From contig JACRIJ010000063.1 of NCBI GenBank assembly GCA_016220095.1, positions 1 through 61,802 on the forward strand: a stretch of DNA of 61,802 bases, given 5' to 3'. The stretch comes from Planctomycetota bacterium. Its GTDB lineage: Bacteria; Planctomycetota; MHYJ01; JACQXL01; JACRIJ01. Position 1 is the stretch's first letter; the number at the start of each line of letters is the position of its first letter. Made by a program: the position numbers and the translations under genes. Shown piece by piece: positions 16,865 through 26,073 of this stretch. The notes beneath the pieces are model-generated. The model saw only the letters and a list, made by a program, of their open reading frames with translations. It was not told where the DNA came from and ran no database searches.

Positions 16865-17107
16865 ATGTTTAAGAAAATGTGGCGCAAATTGAGGGCGTCA
16901 AAAAAAGGACAAGCGATGACTGAGTATATCATCATCGTTGCCATTATCGCCATAGCGTCTATCGCCGTGGTTACGATATTCGGCAAACAAATCAGAGAAA
17001 TCTTTGGCCGCGCGTCTCAACAGCTCGCCGGAGACTCAACCGCTCAGGTACAGGACCAAACCACAGGCGTTGATAACACTATTGATAACGATATCAATAA
17101 GTGGTAG
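16865..17107 (+). CDS. flp: Flp-type major pilin
   Basis: 80 residues from ATG 16865, chosen because GGAGGT lies at 16852-16857. The basic leader MFKKMWRKLRASKKG ends at G15; the mature N-terminus QAMTEY carries Glu at +5 and is followed by a typical hydrophobic helix (IIIVAIIAIASIAVVTIFG). The polar tail is Gln/Asp-rich. Length and layout fit the Flp major pilins of tight-adherence (Tad) pili, which are cleaved by the dedicated peptidase (TadV/CpaA, next gene) and assembled by TadA/B/C. The tail after residue 50 is longer than in classical 50-60-residue Flp. Confidence 0.88.
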   Translation: MFKKMWRKLRASKKGQAMTEYIIIVAIIAIASIAVVTIFGKQIREIFGRASQQLAGDSTAQVQDQTTGVDNTIDNDINKW

Positions 17108-17242
17108 TAGTTCTTCGGCATTGGAGGCAACTGCAGAGCCCCCAATCGACTAAAAAATGAAGAAGGAAAAATGAAAAATGAAGGACGGGACGAAGTCTTG
17201 AGTCAAGGGTCCTAAGCACAGGAATGAGGAACGGTTTTTGTT
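17108..17242. repeat. GAAAAATGAAGG heptamer array before cpaA
   Basis: Units such as TGAAGAA, GGAAAAA and TGAAAAA repeat at about 17154-17187, almost base for base the same as the array after the first Flp gene at 16684-16714. The remaining bases show no feature. Confidence 0.6.
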
Positions 17243-17794
17243 ATGGAAAAGTACCTTGAAATAACAGTCGTTGCCGTATTGGTGATTCTTGTCGGCGTCT
17301 GCGCCTATACGGATATCAAGTGCCGCAAGATTTACAATGCGGCTACCTTGCCTGCGGTTTTCTGCGGGCTCGCGCTTAACTATCTCGCGGGCGGCATCAA
17401 TGAAGGCAGGACAATGAATCTCTACATCTCCCTGCTCGGAATCGTGGGCGGCATGGGTATCTTTATCCTGCCGTATCTCGCGGGATGGTTCCATGGCGGG
17501 GATGTAAAGCTTATGGCCGCGGTAGGCGCTCTTGTCGGCTGGCCATATATAATGTCCGTAACGTTTTTCATCGTACTCGTCGGCGCCGCCATGGCTGTTA
17601 TCGTTATGCTGTGGCATAATAAATTCTGGTCAAGCCTGAAATCCATACCGGGAAAAATGCTCAGGATTAAGGCGCCTGAACAAACATCCGCCGTTGCCGA
17701 GGAACCGCCTTTGACGATTCCCTACGGCCTGGCTATATGCTTCGGTACAGTGTGGGCGTTAATAATGCCTATGGTAGTGCCGCTGGTAAAATGA
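17243..17794 (+). CDS. cpaA: Prepilin peptidase, CpaA/TadV type
   Basis: 183 residues, an integral membrane aspartyl protease of family A24 with about five membrane segments. The two catalytic aspartates sit in YTDIKCRKI (first loop) and GGDVKLMAA (after the third segment), both in their usual places. It lacks the N-methyltransferase domain of PilD, as TadV/CpaA enzymes do. Its expected substrates are the two Flp pilins before it and the TadE/TadG-type proteins after it. It overlaps or nearly touches the next gene (an ATGA overlap at 17791-17794 with one possible start), so they are translated together. Confidence 0.9.
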   Translation: MEKYLEITVVAVLVILVGVCAYTDIKCRKIYNAATLPAVFCGLALNYLAGGINEGRTMNLYISLLGIVGGMGIFILPYLAGWFHGGDVKLMAAVGALVGWPYIMSVTFFIVLVGAAMAVIVMLWHNKFWSSLKSIPGKMLRIKAPEQTSAVAEEPPLTIPYGLAICFGTVWALIMPMVVPLVK

Positions 17795-17832
17795 AAACAG
17801 AAAATGAAGAGAGCGGAATGGCAGGAATAACT

Positions 17833-18411
17833 ATGAAACACGATAATCAATCGGGACAGGTTTTGGTGGAATTTGCCGTACTACTGCCGTGCTGGCTGTT
17901 GATGATACTCGGCGTAATACAGTTTTCATTCATATATACGGCAAAGACCGTTGTGGAATACGCTAGCTATTCGGCCGCAAGGGCGGTGCTTGTCGGCGAA
18001 GACCCTACCCTCGCCGCAGTTACGATATGTTCGCCTATTACCGGGACTACGGTTAAGGATGCCTTGCCGGATCCGGTTATTATCCCGGGTTGGGGCGCGC
18101 TTCCGCGTTCGGAATATTCCAGATTGAAAACAATAGTTAACGTGAACAGCGATGATTACCTTGGCGATGTAAGCGTTACCGTACAGCATGATTTTGAACT
18201 CGTGGTACCGGTAGTCAATGTGTTTTTCGCAGGGATGGAACTTGGTGATACGCAGATTTATGAAGATGCGACGGAACTGTATAATCTTTACGGGCAGTGG
18301 CATATAAGGATAACTTCCGATTGGACCATTAACCGTCCGTGGAGCCAGACGGACAGCCCGGGGCCGTTCCCTGTTGAGGGCACACATCCGAATCCGTTGG
18401 TGCCGCCTTAA
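17833..18411 (+). CDS. TadE-like pseudopilin
   Basis: 192 residues from ATG 17833 (AGGA six bases upstream); ATG 17818 and ATG 17791, the latter overlapping the stop of cpaA, are alternatives. The prepilin-type N-terminus is DNQSG followed by QVLVEFAVLLP, giving E+5 after cleavage at G8, then one membrane helix. The C-terminal part is beta-rich and Pro-rich, exported. TadE proteins are minor pseudopilins needed for Tad pilus assembly. Confidence 0.85.
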   Translation: MKHDNQSGQVLVEFAVLLPCWLLMILGVIQFSFIYTAKTVVEYASYSAARAVLVGEDPTLAAVTICSPITGTTVKDALPDPVIIPGWGALPRSEYSRLKTIVNVNSDDYLGDVSVTVQHDFELVVPVVNVFFAGMELGDTQIYEDATELYNLYGQWHIRITSDWTINRPWSQTDSPGPFPVEGTHPNPLVPP

Positions 18412-18712
18412 CGAAATATGAAGAATGAAGAATGAAGAATGAAGGACGTTATCCGTTTCCCGTGATCCGGTTTCCGGTTCCCGTTTAAACGGGCCACGGA
18501 CGTCCGGTCTGTCTTCTCCTTGCTTCCTGCTCCCTTCTTCGTTACAAGGAGGAAAAATGAAAAATGAAGAATGAAGGACGATACGAAAGAATGATTGACA
18601 GGATGATGGAATGTTTTTAAACGGATACGCTATCATTCTTTTACCCTGTCACCCTTTGCGGTAGTAAGTAGATAGGGACGACGAACGGAACGGGATGTTG
18701 GAGTCTATAAAT
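18412..18712. repeat. Repeat-filled spacer between tadE and the TadG-like gene
   Basis: Directly after the stop codon comes an 8-base unit and then four heptamers (GAAGAAT three times, GAAGGAC) in register. CCGTTTCCCG-type units follow, with an inverted partner, then GAAAAATGAAGG units at 18553-18580. No gene is visible, though the flanking genes face the same way; transcription may continue through. Confidence 0.65.
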
Positions 18713-20887
18713 ATGATAAAAAAACTGATAAATCTAAAAAATGATCAATCCGGCCAGGTTATCGTAATGGGCGCCATATCGGCCGTGTTTATGGTGATGT
18801 GCGTAATGCTCGTGTATAACACCGGCACCGTTGCCACAGAGCGCGTGGATATCCAACAGACTGCCGATGCCGCCGCTTATACGGGCGCGCTTATGCAGGC
18901 GGACGCCTTGAGCACCATAGCGTGGATCAATGAAGGCATGGCGTACATATATTACAATATAATGAGCTATGCCGTTAATAACATAGTTGAGGCGACAAAT
19001 GCAAAAATCCAGATGGACCAGGGCGCAGTGCCTTACGATGCCATAACGGCGTACCAGAATTCATATGCTACCGCGGCTGATTGGATAACGGAAGGCAGGC
19101 AGTGGATGTGGGACCTTTCGGCCATAGAATACGGCATTGCCATAGCTACCCCGGAAATGGTAAAGCAGGAGATATTTGATATTGCCAAACAGAACGGCGT
19201 TGATTGCGTTGCCATTTATCCTGAGGATTTCATTTTGTATCCGAGGGGCGATTATTATTTCGGGCTTCAGGCCACAAAAATCGGCAGTATGGGATGGGAA
19301 ATCCGTTCGTTGGACCCGAATCTCCCGTGGGTTATACGCGTGGAAGCCGATGGAACCGGCGGTTATACGATAACTTATTCAACGACCGACGGCGAATTAA
19401 TCACTTCCATGACTGTAAAACAGATTGATGCCGATACCTGGCAGATTGCGTACACAAGCGGCGCTTCTTCGGCTACTTATACCATAGAAACGACTCAGAA
19501 CGGATGGGTGATAACTTCAACTACAGGCGATTACCTCAGCGTTACGCAAGGTCCTGATAACAGTTTCATTATAGACAACGGCTCTACCCAGACGCAGTAT
19601 CGCCGCAATCCGCAGGAAGGCTACTGGGAACAATTTTTAGACGGCGAGTGGAAACCGGCAACAGGGCCTTCAGAAGTCACCATAGACGGCACCCCTGTGC
19701 AGGTTATGGACCTGGGGTTGTTAAGAGTAGGCGATATGACCGTAACAATGCCGCCGGGCACTGTTTATGTCGGGCCCGTGACCGTGACTCTCGGCACACC
19801 GCCTTTAGTTACGGGCCAGATAGGCCCCGCGTGGTTCAGTACCGATGCCGACGGCAATATAATTATTAACGGGCTTAGTTCTGCCGTAGAAGTCGGCGAG
19901 CTTAAACGGCTTTCCGATAACGATATGGCGACGCATAAACTCCAGGAGATATCCCCAAACGTATGGCAATACGATTACAAGATGTTCGGTTCTTATCTGA
20001 ATTATGACGACCCTTACAGGTTTACCGTCATCCATGCGATGTGTGATAATGATGCGACTTTTAAGAGTTCGGGCGAACTCCCGGTCTGGGCGTTCGCGGT
20101 TAATCCCGCAACCGATGTATATAACGAATTTGGCTGGTTTAATCCGATTACCGGCGCGTCAACATCGCCGTATGATTACTATCAGACATTTGTCTGCAGT
20201 GTCTGCAACGGAGCTGGGTGTTATCAGTTTATGGGATTCCCGCCCGTGCCCGTTCCGGTAGGTCCGTGTTTTGCAATTGACAATGACGGCGACGGGCTTA
20301 CAGATATAAGGCGTTACCAGGCGGATACGTTCAGTATGAATGACCCCGCCTATCAATCAACCGGAAGTTATCCCTATCCGCTTGTGCTGACGGATGATTT
20401 TTTCAGGTTCGGCGTAACCGTGGCATTATGGAAAGAACCCACGCAGGATATAGTGCCGGAAAGCGAGTATTCATACAAACACCCTTCGTGGGGTTATTTC
20501 GGCATTGCGTGCGCCAGGCCCGGCGTATATGACAGCGAGACGAATTACATGATGTACCAATTTGAAGATACTGACAGCAGGGATTATTGGCTTGCGAATT
20601 CCTACGAAAACCTCTATGAGCCCACATGGGAAGTCAGCATGTTCCCTGTAAAAGAACAGATACAGGATTATACGCTCCTTGAATCCGGCGGCGTAGAAGT
20701 AGAGAGCGACAACGGTACGAGTTTCCTTTACAGGATGATACAGGAGGCCCAGTGGCGCCCTGATTATGACGCCGCGCCTGACGGTCGGCCCAGCGCGAGT
20801 TTCGGGTCGATAATGTCTCCTTTCACCGGCGGCGGCGTTTACGACGTAAACAACGAAGAAGAATTGAAAAATTCCCTGGCGCATTGA
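18713..20887 (+). CDS. Large TadG-like pseudopilin with EF-hand-like loop
   Basis: 724 residues from ATG 18713, placed nine bases after GGAG; an upstream ATG at 18695 lacks a site. The N-terminus NDQSG-QVIVMGAISAVF is prepilin-like, but the +5 Glu is replaced by Met (M19), so peptidase processing is doubtful. The stretch with QQTADAAAYTGA is the conserved region of TadG-type proteins. The long exported body is rich in Thr, Tyr and Asp and contains CSVCNGAGC (about residues 500-508) and a DNDGDGLTD calcium-loop-like motif (about 522-530). The size and the calcium loop suggest an adhesive tip or surface subunit of the pilus; that is inference. Confidence 0.8.
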   Translation: MIKKLINLKNDQSGQVIVMGAISAVFMVMCVMLVYNTGTVATERVDIQQTADAAAYTGALMQADALSTIAWINEGMAYIYYNIMSYAVNNIVEATNAKIQMDQGAVPYDAITAYQNSYATAADWITEGRQWMWDLSAIEYGIAIATPEMVKQEIFDIAKQNGVDCVAIYPEDFILYPRGDYYFGLQATKIGSMGWEIRSLDPNLPWVIRVEADGTGGYTITYSTTDGELITSMTVKQIDADTWQIAYTSGASSATYTIETTQNGWVITSTTGDYLSVTQGPDNSFIIDNGSTQTQYRRNPQEGYWEQFLDGEWKPATGPSEVTIDGTPVQVMDLGLLRVGDMTVTMPPGTVYVGPVTVTLGTPPLVTGQIGPAWFSTDADGNIIINGLSSAVEVGELKRLSDNDMATHKLQEISPNVWQYDYKMFGSYLNYDDPYRFTVIHAMCDNDATFKSSGELPVWAFAVNPATDVYNEFGWFNPITGASTSPYDYYQTFVCSVCNGAGCYQFMGFPPVPVPVGPCFAIDNDGDGLTDIRRYQADTFSMNDPAYQSTGSYPYPLVLTDDFFRFGVTVALWKEPTQDIVPESEYSYKHPSWGYFGIACARPGVYDSETNYMMYQFEDTDSRDYWLANSYENLYEPTWEVSMFPVKEQIQDYTLLESGGVEVESDNGTSFLYRMIQEAQWRPDYDAAPDGRPSASFGSIMSPFTGGGVYDVNNEEELKNSLAH

Positions 20888-20962
20888 CGGGTTGCCAGTG
20901 GACGGTGGGCAGTGTTTATTTACAACCGCAGGCCGAGACCTGCGGTTTAAACAGGAGGTAAT

Positions 20963-21691
20963 ATGGATACGAAAAAAAACAGGAATTTATTCGGCGATCA
21001 GCGGGGCAGTGCGATGATAGAGCTCGCATTCCTTATGCCCATATACCTGCTGATGTTCTTTGCCGCGTACTATTTCGGAGACATAGTCAGGATAAAATTT
21101 TCCGCCGCGGAATCCACGTATTATTACAGCCAGAAAGAAGGGATAGAAACCCCGGAGGATGCCGAGTCGTTATTTTTTGCCAGATATGAGGCTGATGGCG
21201 GCAGTATGGACGAATTCAACGATACCGAGGCCGAACTGGAAAATATAAGCGAAGGATACATATACGATTCCCTGAATACAGCCGCTTATGACGCGCAGAC
21301 GTCTTATGTTATTGATGACCAGGGGCAGATGGTGCCTGTTACCGAGGATTTTTACGTGCTTCCGATAAATTTCGGCGTATTTGACCAGGCGCGCAATTCG
21401 TCATATGTCATTGCGGATTCGCTGGACGATTGGTATTATCACGGGGACAGCAGTGTGGATTACAAATATTCCCCTTATTATCTGCGCCTGCAGAATGTAG
21501 GCATGGAAGAATATGAGACGAACATAAAAAAGGATTTCTACGGCGCCTACAAGGACAGCGCGTATGTGAGGAACCTTGAGGGCGATCCTGAACCTATCCT
21601 TGATTATCTTAATACCTTTGAACCCAACGGAAGCCTTGAAATGCCCGACCCTGTAGAACAGTCCAGGGCGGAATATTGGATGCCGAGGTGA
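20963..21691 (+). CDS. TadE/TadG-type pseudopilin, second copy
   Basis: 242 residues from ATG 20963 with a strong AGGAGG. The leader ends FGDQRG (G15), followed by SAMIELAFLMP with Glu at +5 (E20) and one membrane helix. The exported part is acidic and unusually rich in Tyr, with no further motif. It is the fifth prepilin-like protein in this locus. Confidence 0.82.
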   Translation: MDTKKNRNLFGDQRGSAMIELAFLMPIYLLMFFAAYYFGDIVRIKFSAAESTYYYSQKEGIETPEDAESLFFARYEADGGSMDEFNDTEAELENISEGYIYDSLNTAAYDAQTSYVIDDQGQMVPVTEDFYVLPINFGVFDQARNSSYVIADSLDDWYYHGDSSVDYKYSPYYLRLQNVGMEEYETNIKKDFYGAYKDSAYVRNLEGDPEPILDYLNTFEPNGSLEMPDPVEQSRAEYWMPR

Positions 21692-21806
21692 TTATTAGTG
21701 TTTGAATTCTCAACTTTTCCTTTGCAAGGGCACAGGACAAGTTTGCACAAAGCATAGAATTTTATAAAGCGAATAGCTTTTCGGTTGCGGCTCAGCAGTT
21801 TTTAGT

Positions 21807-22298
21807 ATGGCAAAACATGTTAAATTTATTTTGATATTTATTACGTTTTTAGTTACGGTAGTATTAGGATTTGAACTTTATCCGTACGTTGTTAGAAAGA
21901 CCGTTCCGCGGACCGTCAGCAATAGGAATCATAATTCCGGCCGCGCCCTGCCGGGTCCGGACGTTGAAGAACTGCGGAAACTCCTGCTGTCCTGCGGGGG
22001 CGAGGAAATGCTTTCTCCTGTCAGCAGGAAAAACAATTTAAATACGTTGATATTCGTGAAAGACGCTGACAAGGACGAACTCGCGGATTATTACGTAAAT
22101 ATCATCGCGAAATCCGGCTGGTCTTATGATGAGCATAAAAGCATTATGATTGAAAAGGCCGGCGCGGAAAGATCCCCGGGCATGAGAACCCTTGCGTTCC
22201 GCAAGGGCAGTCAATATACGCTTATTATCGGCATCAACGACAGCCCCGGCGGCTGCCGCGTAGTGCCGGTCATGTCCGAAATAAACGTTGAACATTGA
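21807..22298 (+). CDS. Single-pass membrane protein of the Tad locus, unknown
   Basis: 163 residues, with an N-terminal membrane helix (residues 6-27) and an exported or cytoplasmic globular part of about 120 residues that I do not recognise. It contains LLLSCGGEEMLSPVSR and YTLIIGIND segments. It sits between the pseudopilin gene and cpaB on the same strand with short spacing, so a part in pilus assembly is likely by position only. No good Shine-Dalgarno sequence precedes the start. Confidence 0.7.
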   Translation: MAKHVKFILIFITFLVTVVLGFELYPYVVRKTVPRTVSNRNHNSGRALPGPDVEELRKLLLSCGGEEMLSPVSRKNNLNTLIFVKDADKDELADYYVNIIAKSGWSYDEHKSIMIEKAGAERSPGMRTLAFRKGSQYTLIIGINDSPGGCRVVPVMSEINVEH

Positions 22299-22326
22299 AC
22301 AGGAATTTTGTTAGGAGGTTTAATTT

Positions 22327-23142
22327 ATGAAAGGCAGAGTCGCTTTAATTATCGCGTTCCTGCTGGCAGTTATCGCCGTTATTGTTGTGAGGTTGTACCT
22401 CAAACAGACGGAAGAGAGCATCAGGCAGAAAACCCAGCCGGTGCCCGTTCTCTGCGCCAAAAGGGCTATGCAGGCCGGCACCGTGATTACCAATGAAGAT
22501 ATTGACAGAACTGAAGTGCCTATGACCGTGTTCGCAAGCGGTGATTATTATGAAGTTGACCAGAAAGACGCGCTTAAAGGCATGAAACTTCCTTATGGCA
22601 TGAAAAAAGACGAGGCCTTTACCAGGAAGATGTGGGCTGCGGGCGGCGAGGATTTGACCTCTCCTCTTGTGGATGACGATAGATACCGCGCGATTACAAT
22701 AGGGGTTGACAAGGTTTCCGGCGTCGGCAATCTCATAAAGGACGGTTCCGAGGTTGATATATATTGTTCATACAATATAGGGCCCGGATCCGGCGCTGCC
22801 GGAGGGCAGAGCATCATGCGTACGATTCCTGTCTTGTCCAATGTTTACGTTATCAGGACCGACAAACAGTCCGCGGCAAAGGGCAAATCGTCCGCAAGGA
22901 ACTCCATGTTCTCAAAAGGAGGAAGTTCCGGCGGCGGTTCGGAGGCGTATTCCACCGTAACCGTTAAAATAAAACCCGAGGAGATTCCGGTATTGACGTT
23001 AGCGCAGAAAAAAGGCGAGTTGACGCTTGTCCTGCGCAAGAAGAGCAGTGTTGACCTGAATGTGGGCAGGATGGTTGACGATACCACTTTTGAAAGCGAT
23101 GCCCGCGAGCTCCTTCGCGCAAGAGGCAGTAATCCGAAATAA
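22327..23142 (+). CDS. cpaB: Pilus assembly protein CpaB (RcpC)
   Basis: 271 residues from ATG 22327 with AGGAGG. One N-terminal membrane helix (5-22) is followed by a SAF-type domain (VPVLCAKRAMQAGTVITNEDI, about 38-60) and the RcpC/CpaB core (YRAITIGVDKVSGVGNLIKDGSEVDI), where the fold that binds envelope polysaccharide or the secretin in other systems is found. A Gly/Ser-rich loop near residues 195-210 is an insertion. CpaB is the periplasmic Tad component usually encoded next to the secretin gene; here no secretin follows, and the FHA-CpaF ATPase gene starts four bases on. Confidence 0.88.
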   Translation: MKGRVALIIAFLLAVIAVIVVRLYLKQTEESIRQKTQPVPVLCAKRAMQAGTVITNEDIDRTEVPMTVFASGDYYEVDQKDALKGMKLPYGMKKDEAFTRKMWAAGGEDLTSPLVDDDRYRAITIGVDKVSGVGNLIKDGSEVDIYCSYNIGPGSGAAGGQSIMRTIPVLSNVYVIRTDKQSAAKGKSSARNSMFSKGGSSGGGSEAYSTVTVKIKPEEIPVLTLAQKKGELTLVLRKKSSVDLNVGRMVDDTTFESDARELLRARGSNPK

Positions 23143-23146
23143 ATGT

Positions 23147-25003
23147 ATGGCAGTATTAGTAATAAGAAACACAACTGACAAGAAAAAGATAGAAGTGCCT
23201 TTGACAAAAGACACGACTTCCATCGGCCGCGGACAGAATTGCGACATCAGGCTGAATAAGCCGTCCGTATCCGACGTGCATTTCCAGATACTGAGAAAAG
23301 ACGGCGTTTTCTATGTCATGAACCTTTCCATGGGCGACGGCACCGTGCTGGACGGCCAGAAAATTACCGCGCCTGCACAGCTCAAACACGGCGCTGTGAT
23401 ACACATGTCGGATTTTGATATAATTTTCCAGGACGACCATCCGTCTAAGGCGCAAACGCCTGTCAGGCCTGACGCGCCTTGCGTTGACATAGGAAAGATG
23501 ATAAAACAGCAGGCCCATCACAAGCACGAAGAATCGGTTGCGCATACGCCGCCGCCCCAGCAACAGTACGCGCAATATCCCCAGCAGGGTTCCCAATATC
23601 AGCAGGCGCCGCCTCAGCAGATGCCGCAATATCCCCAGTACCAGCAGGCGCCTCCGCCCCCGCAGTATTCCGCGCCGGCAGTCATGCCCGCACAGCCGAT
23701 AGCCATCCAATGGCGCGATAATTTCATCAGGCTTCCCGTGGAAATGCTCAAAAGGGTGCATCAACGCCTGATTGAAGACCTTGACCTTAAACACATGGAT
23801 ATGTCCAAATATTCCAATGTTGAGGTAAGACAGCGCACGGCCGTTGCCGCAGACCGCATAGTGTCTTCACTCGGAGGCAATCTTCCGCCGCAGATTCCTC
23901 GCGAATTGGTGGTAAAACAAATCGTTGACGAAGCGCTTGGCCTCGGGCCGCTTGAAGACCTTGTCGCGGACCCGCAGGTTGACGAAATCATGGTTAACGG
24001 CGCTTTTAAGATATACGTTGAAGTTAAAGGCAAGATAGTACTTACACAGAGGCAATTCGTGGATGATGACCACGTCCTTGCCGTCATAAGGCGCATAGTG
24101 TCTCCGCTTGGAAGAAGGATAGACGAGAGCAGTCCCATGGTGGATGGCCGCCTTGCTGACGGTTCCCGCGTAAATGCCATCATACATCCGGTATGCATTT
24201 CCGGGCCTACGATAACCATTAGAAAATTCGCAAAGACGCCTTTTACCGCGGAAGACCTCATCATATTCGGCACTTATACCAGGGAGATGATGGAATTCTG
24301 TAAGCTCTGCGTGAAGAATAAAAAGAACATACTTATTTCAGGCGGAACCGGTTCCGGGAAGACCACGTTGTTGAACGTAGTGTCTTCAGCCATTCCGTTG
24401 GATGAACGCATTGTTACCATAGAAGACGCGGCGGAATTGAAACTTCCGCAGGAACACATAATATCGCTGGAAGCCAAACCGCCTAATATTGAAGGCGAAG
24501 GCGCCGTGCCGATAAGAAAGCTCGTCATCAATGCCTTGCGTATGAGGCCTGACCGCATAATAGTCGGCGAATGCCGCGGCGGCGAGGCGTTGGACATGTT
24601 ACAGGCAATGAATACCGGCCACGACGGCTCGCTTACCACGGTGCATGCCAATTCGGCCAGGGATGCCATCGCCCGCATTGAAACAATGGTGCTTATGGCC
24701 GGCATGGACCTGCCCAGCCGGGCCATTACGATACAGATTGCGTCGGCAATACACGTTATAATACATACGGCGCGCCTTACCGACGGCAAACGCCGCGTTA
24801 CTTCCATTTCCGCCATAACAGGCATGGAGGGCAACGTTATTACTATGCAGGAAGTGTTCATGTTTGACCAGACCGGGTACAGTTCCACGGGCCAGATAGA
24901 AGGCTCTTACAAGGCCACCGGCGCGATACCGAAATTTGTACACGACTTGCGCAAGCGAGGTTCGGACGTTGATATGTCAATTTTCGGCGGTTCAAACGGA
25001 TAG
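23147..25003 (+). CDS. cpaF: FHA-CpaF fusion, Tad pilus assembly ATPase
   Basis: 618 residues from ATG 23147; the longer frame from 23060 overlaps cpaB and is rejected. Residues about 10-100 form a forkhead-associated domain (TSIGRGQNCDIRLNKPSVSDVHF), which binds phosphothreonine peptides. A Gln/Pro-rich linker (about 120-190) joins it to a complete CpaF/TadA secretion ATPase: VDEIMVNG, Walker A GGTGSGKT at 399-406, Asp box IVTIEDAAEL, Walker B RMRPDRIIVGECRGGEA, and His box GHDGSLTTVHANS. The ATPase powers Flp assembly from the cytoplasm. The FHA fusion implies control or localisation by Ser/Thr phosphorylation. Confidence 0.93.
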   Translation: MAVLVIRNTTDKKKIEVPLTKDTTSIGRGQNCDIRLNKPSVSDVHFQILRKDGVFYVMNLSMGDGTVLDGQKITAPAQLKHGAVIHMSDFDIIFQDDHPSKAQTPVRPDAPCVDIGKMIKQQAHHKHEESVAHTPPPQQQYAQYPQQGSQYQQAPPQQMPQYPQYQQAPPPPQYSAPAVMPAQPIAIQWRDNFIRLPVEMLKRVHQRLIEDLDLKHMDMSKYSNVEVRQRTAVAADRIVSSLGGNLPPQIPRELVVKQIVDEALGLGPLEDLVADPQVDEIMVNGAFKIYVEVKGKIVLTQRQFVDDDHVLAVIRRIVSPLGRRIDESSPMVDGRLADGSRVNAIIHPVCISGPTITIRKFAKTPFTAEDLIIFGTYTREMMEFCKLCVKNKKNILISGGTGSGKTTLLNVVSSAIPLDERIVTIEDAAELKLPQEHIISLEAKPPNIEGEGAVPIRKLVINALRMRPDRIIVGECRGGEALDMLQAMNTGHDGSLTTVHANSARDAIARIETMVLMAGMDLPSRAITIQIASAIHVIIHTARLTDGKRRVTSISAITGMEGNVITMQEVFMFDQTGYSSTGQIEGSYKATGAIPKFVHDLRKRGSDVDMSIFGGSNG

Positions 25004-25040
25004 AAATATTTGAGAACTTTTTTTCTTGTTGGAGATTTGT

Positions 25041-25889
25041 ATGTCTCTTGACATGGTTACTTTTGTCGTATTCGGAGCGGTATTGCTTTTCGCGTACATA
25101 ATGATTAAATTATTTACGGACGCGTGGCAATCCTACGAGAATAACTATTTGAAAGGCACTGCGAGAGGACTTGACGCGATGTTTATTGCCTTGCCGCCGC
25201 AGATGATACTTTACCTGTCTGTGTTGACGTGCCTTTTTATAGCTCTTATAGTAGGCCTGGTTTTTAATAGCATTGTCATAGGGCTTATTGCCGGCGTCGG
25301 CGGCTTGTTCGCGCCGCGGCTGGTTTTGAAATTTATGAAATCCCGCAGGGACAGGCGTTTCAGGGAACAGCTCAGCGACGCACTGGTGGGAATGGGCAAT
25401 TCCCTGAAGGCCGGTTTCAGCCTGTTCCAGGCGTTTGAATTGATTCAGCGCGAAATGGGGCCGCCCATAAGCCAGGAATTCCGCATACTCGTGCAGGAGC
25501 TCAAATTCGGCATGCCCATGGAAGAAGCTCTGCAGAATCTGAACAAGCGCATGCCCAGCGAGGACATTGACCTGGTTGTTTCCGCTATAACGATAGCCAA
25601 GGATGTCGGCGGCAATCTTACCGAGACATTTGACAATATAGCATTTACCATCAGGGAACGCCAGAAGATGGAAGGCCGCATAAAAGCCCTGACATCGCAG
25701 GGCAAGATGCAGGGCACTTTGATGTGCATATTGCCTTTCCTCGTGGCGCTCGGCGTGAACTACGTGAACCCGACGCTTATGGACCCGATGTTTCATACCA
25801 TGGCCGGCTGGATGCTTCTCGGCGCGGTCATAGTCCTGGAATTGCTCGGGATATACTTCATAAAGAAAATTATTACGATTGACGTATAA
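25041..25889 (+). CDS. tadB: Tad platform protein TadB
   Basis: 282 residues from ATG 25041, six bases after GGAG. It has two N-terminal membrane helices, the cytoplasmic T2SSF (GspF-like) domain with FREQLSDALVGMGNSLKAGFSLFQAFELI and DLVVSAITIAKDVGGNLTETFD, and two C-terminal helices. It forms the inner-membrane platform with TadC, driven by the CpaF ATPase. Confidence 0.9.
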   Translation: MSLDMVTFVVFGAVLLFAYIMIKLFTDAWQSYENNYLKGTARGLDAMFIALPPQMILYLSVLTCLFIALIVGLVFNSIVIGLIAGVGGLFAPRLVLKFMKSRRDRRFREQLSDALVGMGNSLKAGFSLFQAFELIQREMGPPISQEFRILVQELKFGMPMEEALQNLNKRMPSEDIDLVVSAITIAKDVGGNLTETFDNIAFTIRERQKMEGRIKALTSQGKMQGTLMCILPFLVALGVNYVNPTLMDPMFHTMAGWMLLGAVIVLELLGIYFIKKIITIDV

Positions 25890-26073
25890 ATTTTGATTTA
25901 GCGCGAGCGTAATACCTTAGCCATTTGCAAGAATTTCTTGCCACGAAGGCACGAAGTTGCGAAGAGCGAACGATTACTGCGAACCGCAGTGATACTGCGT
26001 TTCCTGCGAGTCGCAACGATCCTGCGCTTACAGCATCTTTACAGGCGCTGATTTAAAGAATTAGGATTTAATT
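25890..26073. repeat. CACGAAGG-type units between tadB and tadC
   Basis: GCCACGAAGGCACGAAG and related units at about 25941-25970, then TGCGAACCGCAG-like units to 25995. This breaks an otherwise tight operon; no gene and no promoter that I can read. Confidence 0.6.

Noticed and set aside
23060..23146. Longer start of the FHA-CpaF protein inside cpaB
   Set aside because: The extra residues overlap cpaB and do not belong to the FHA domain; ATG 23147 is four bases after the cpaB stop.
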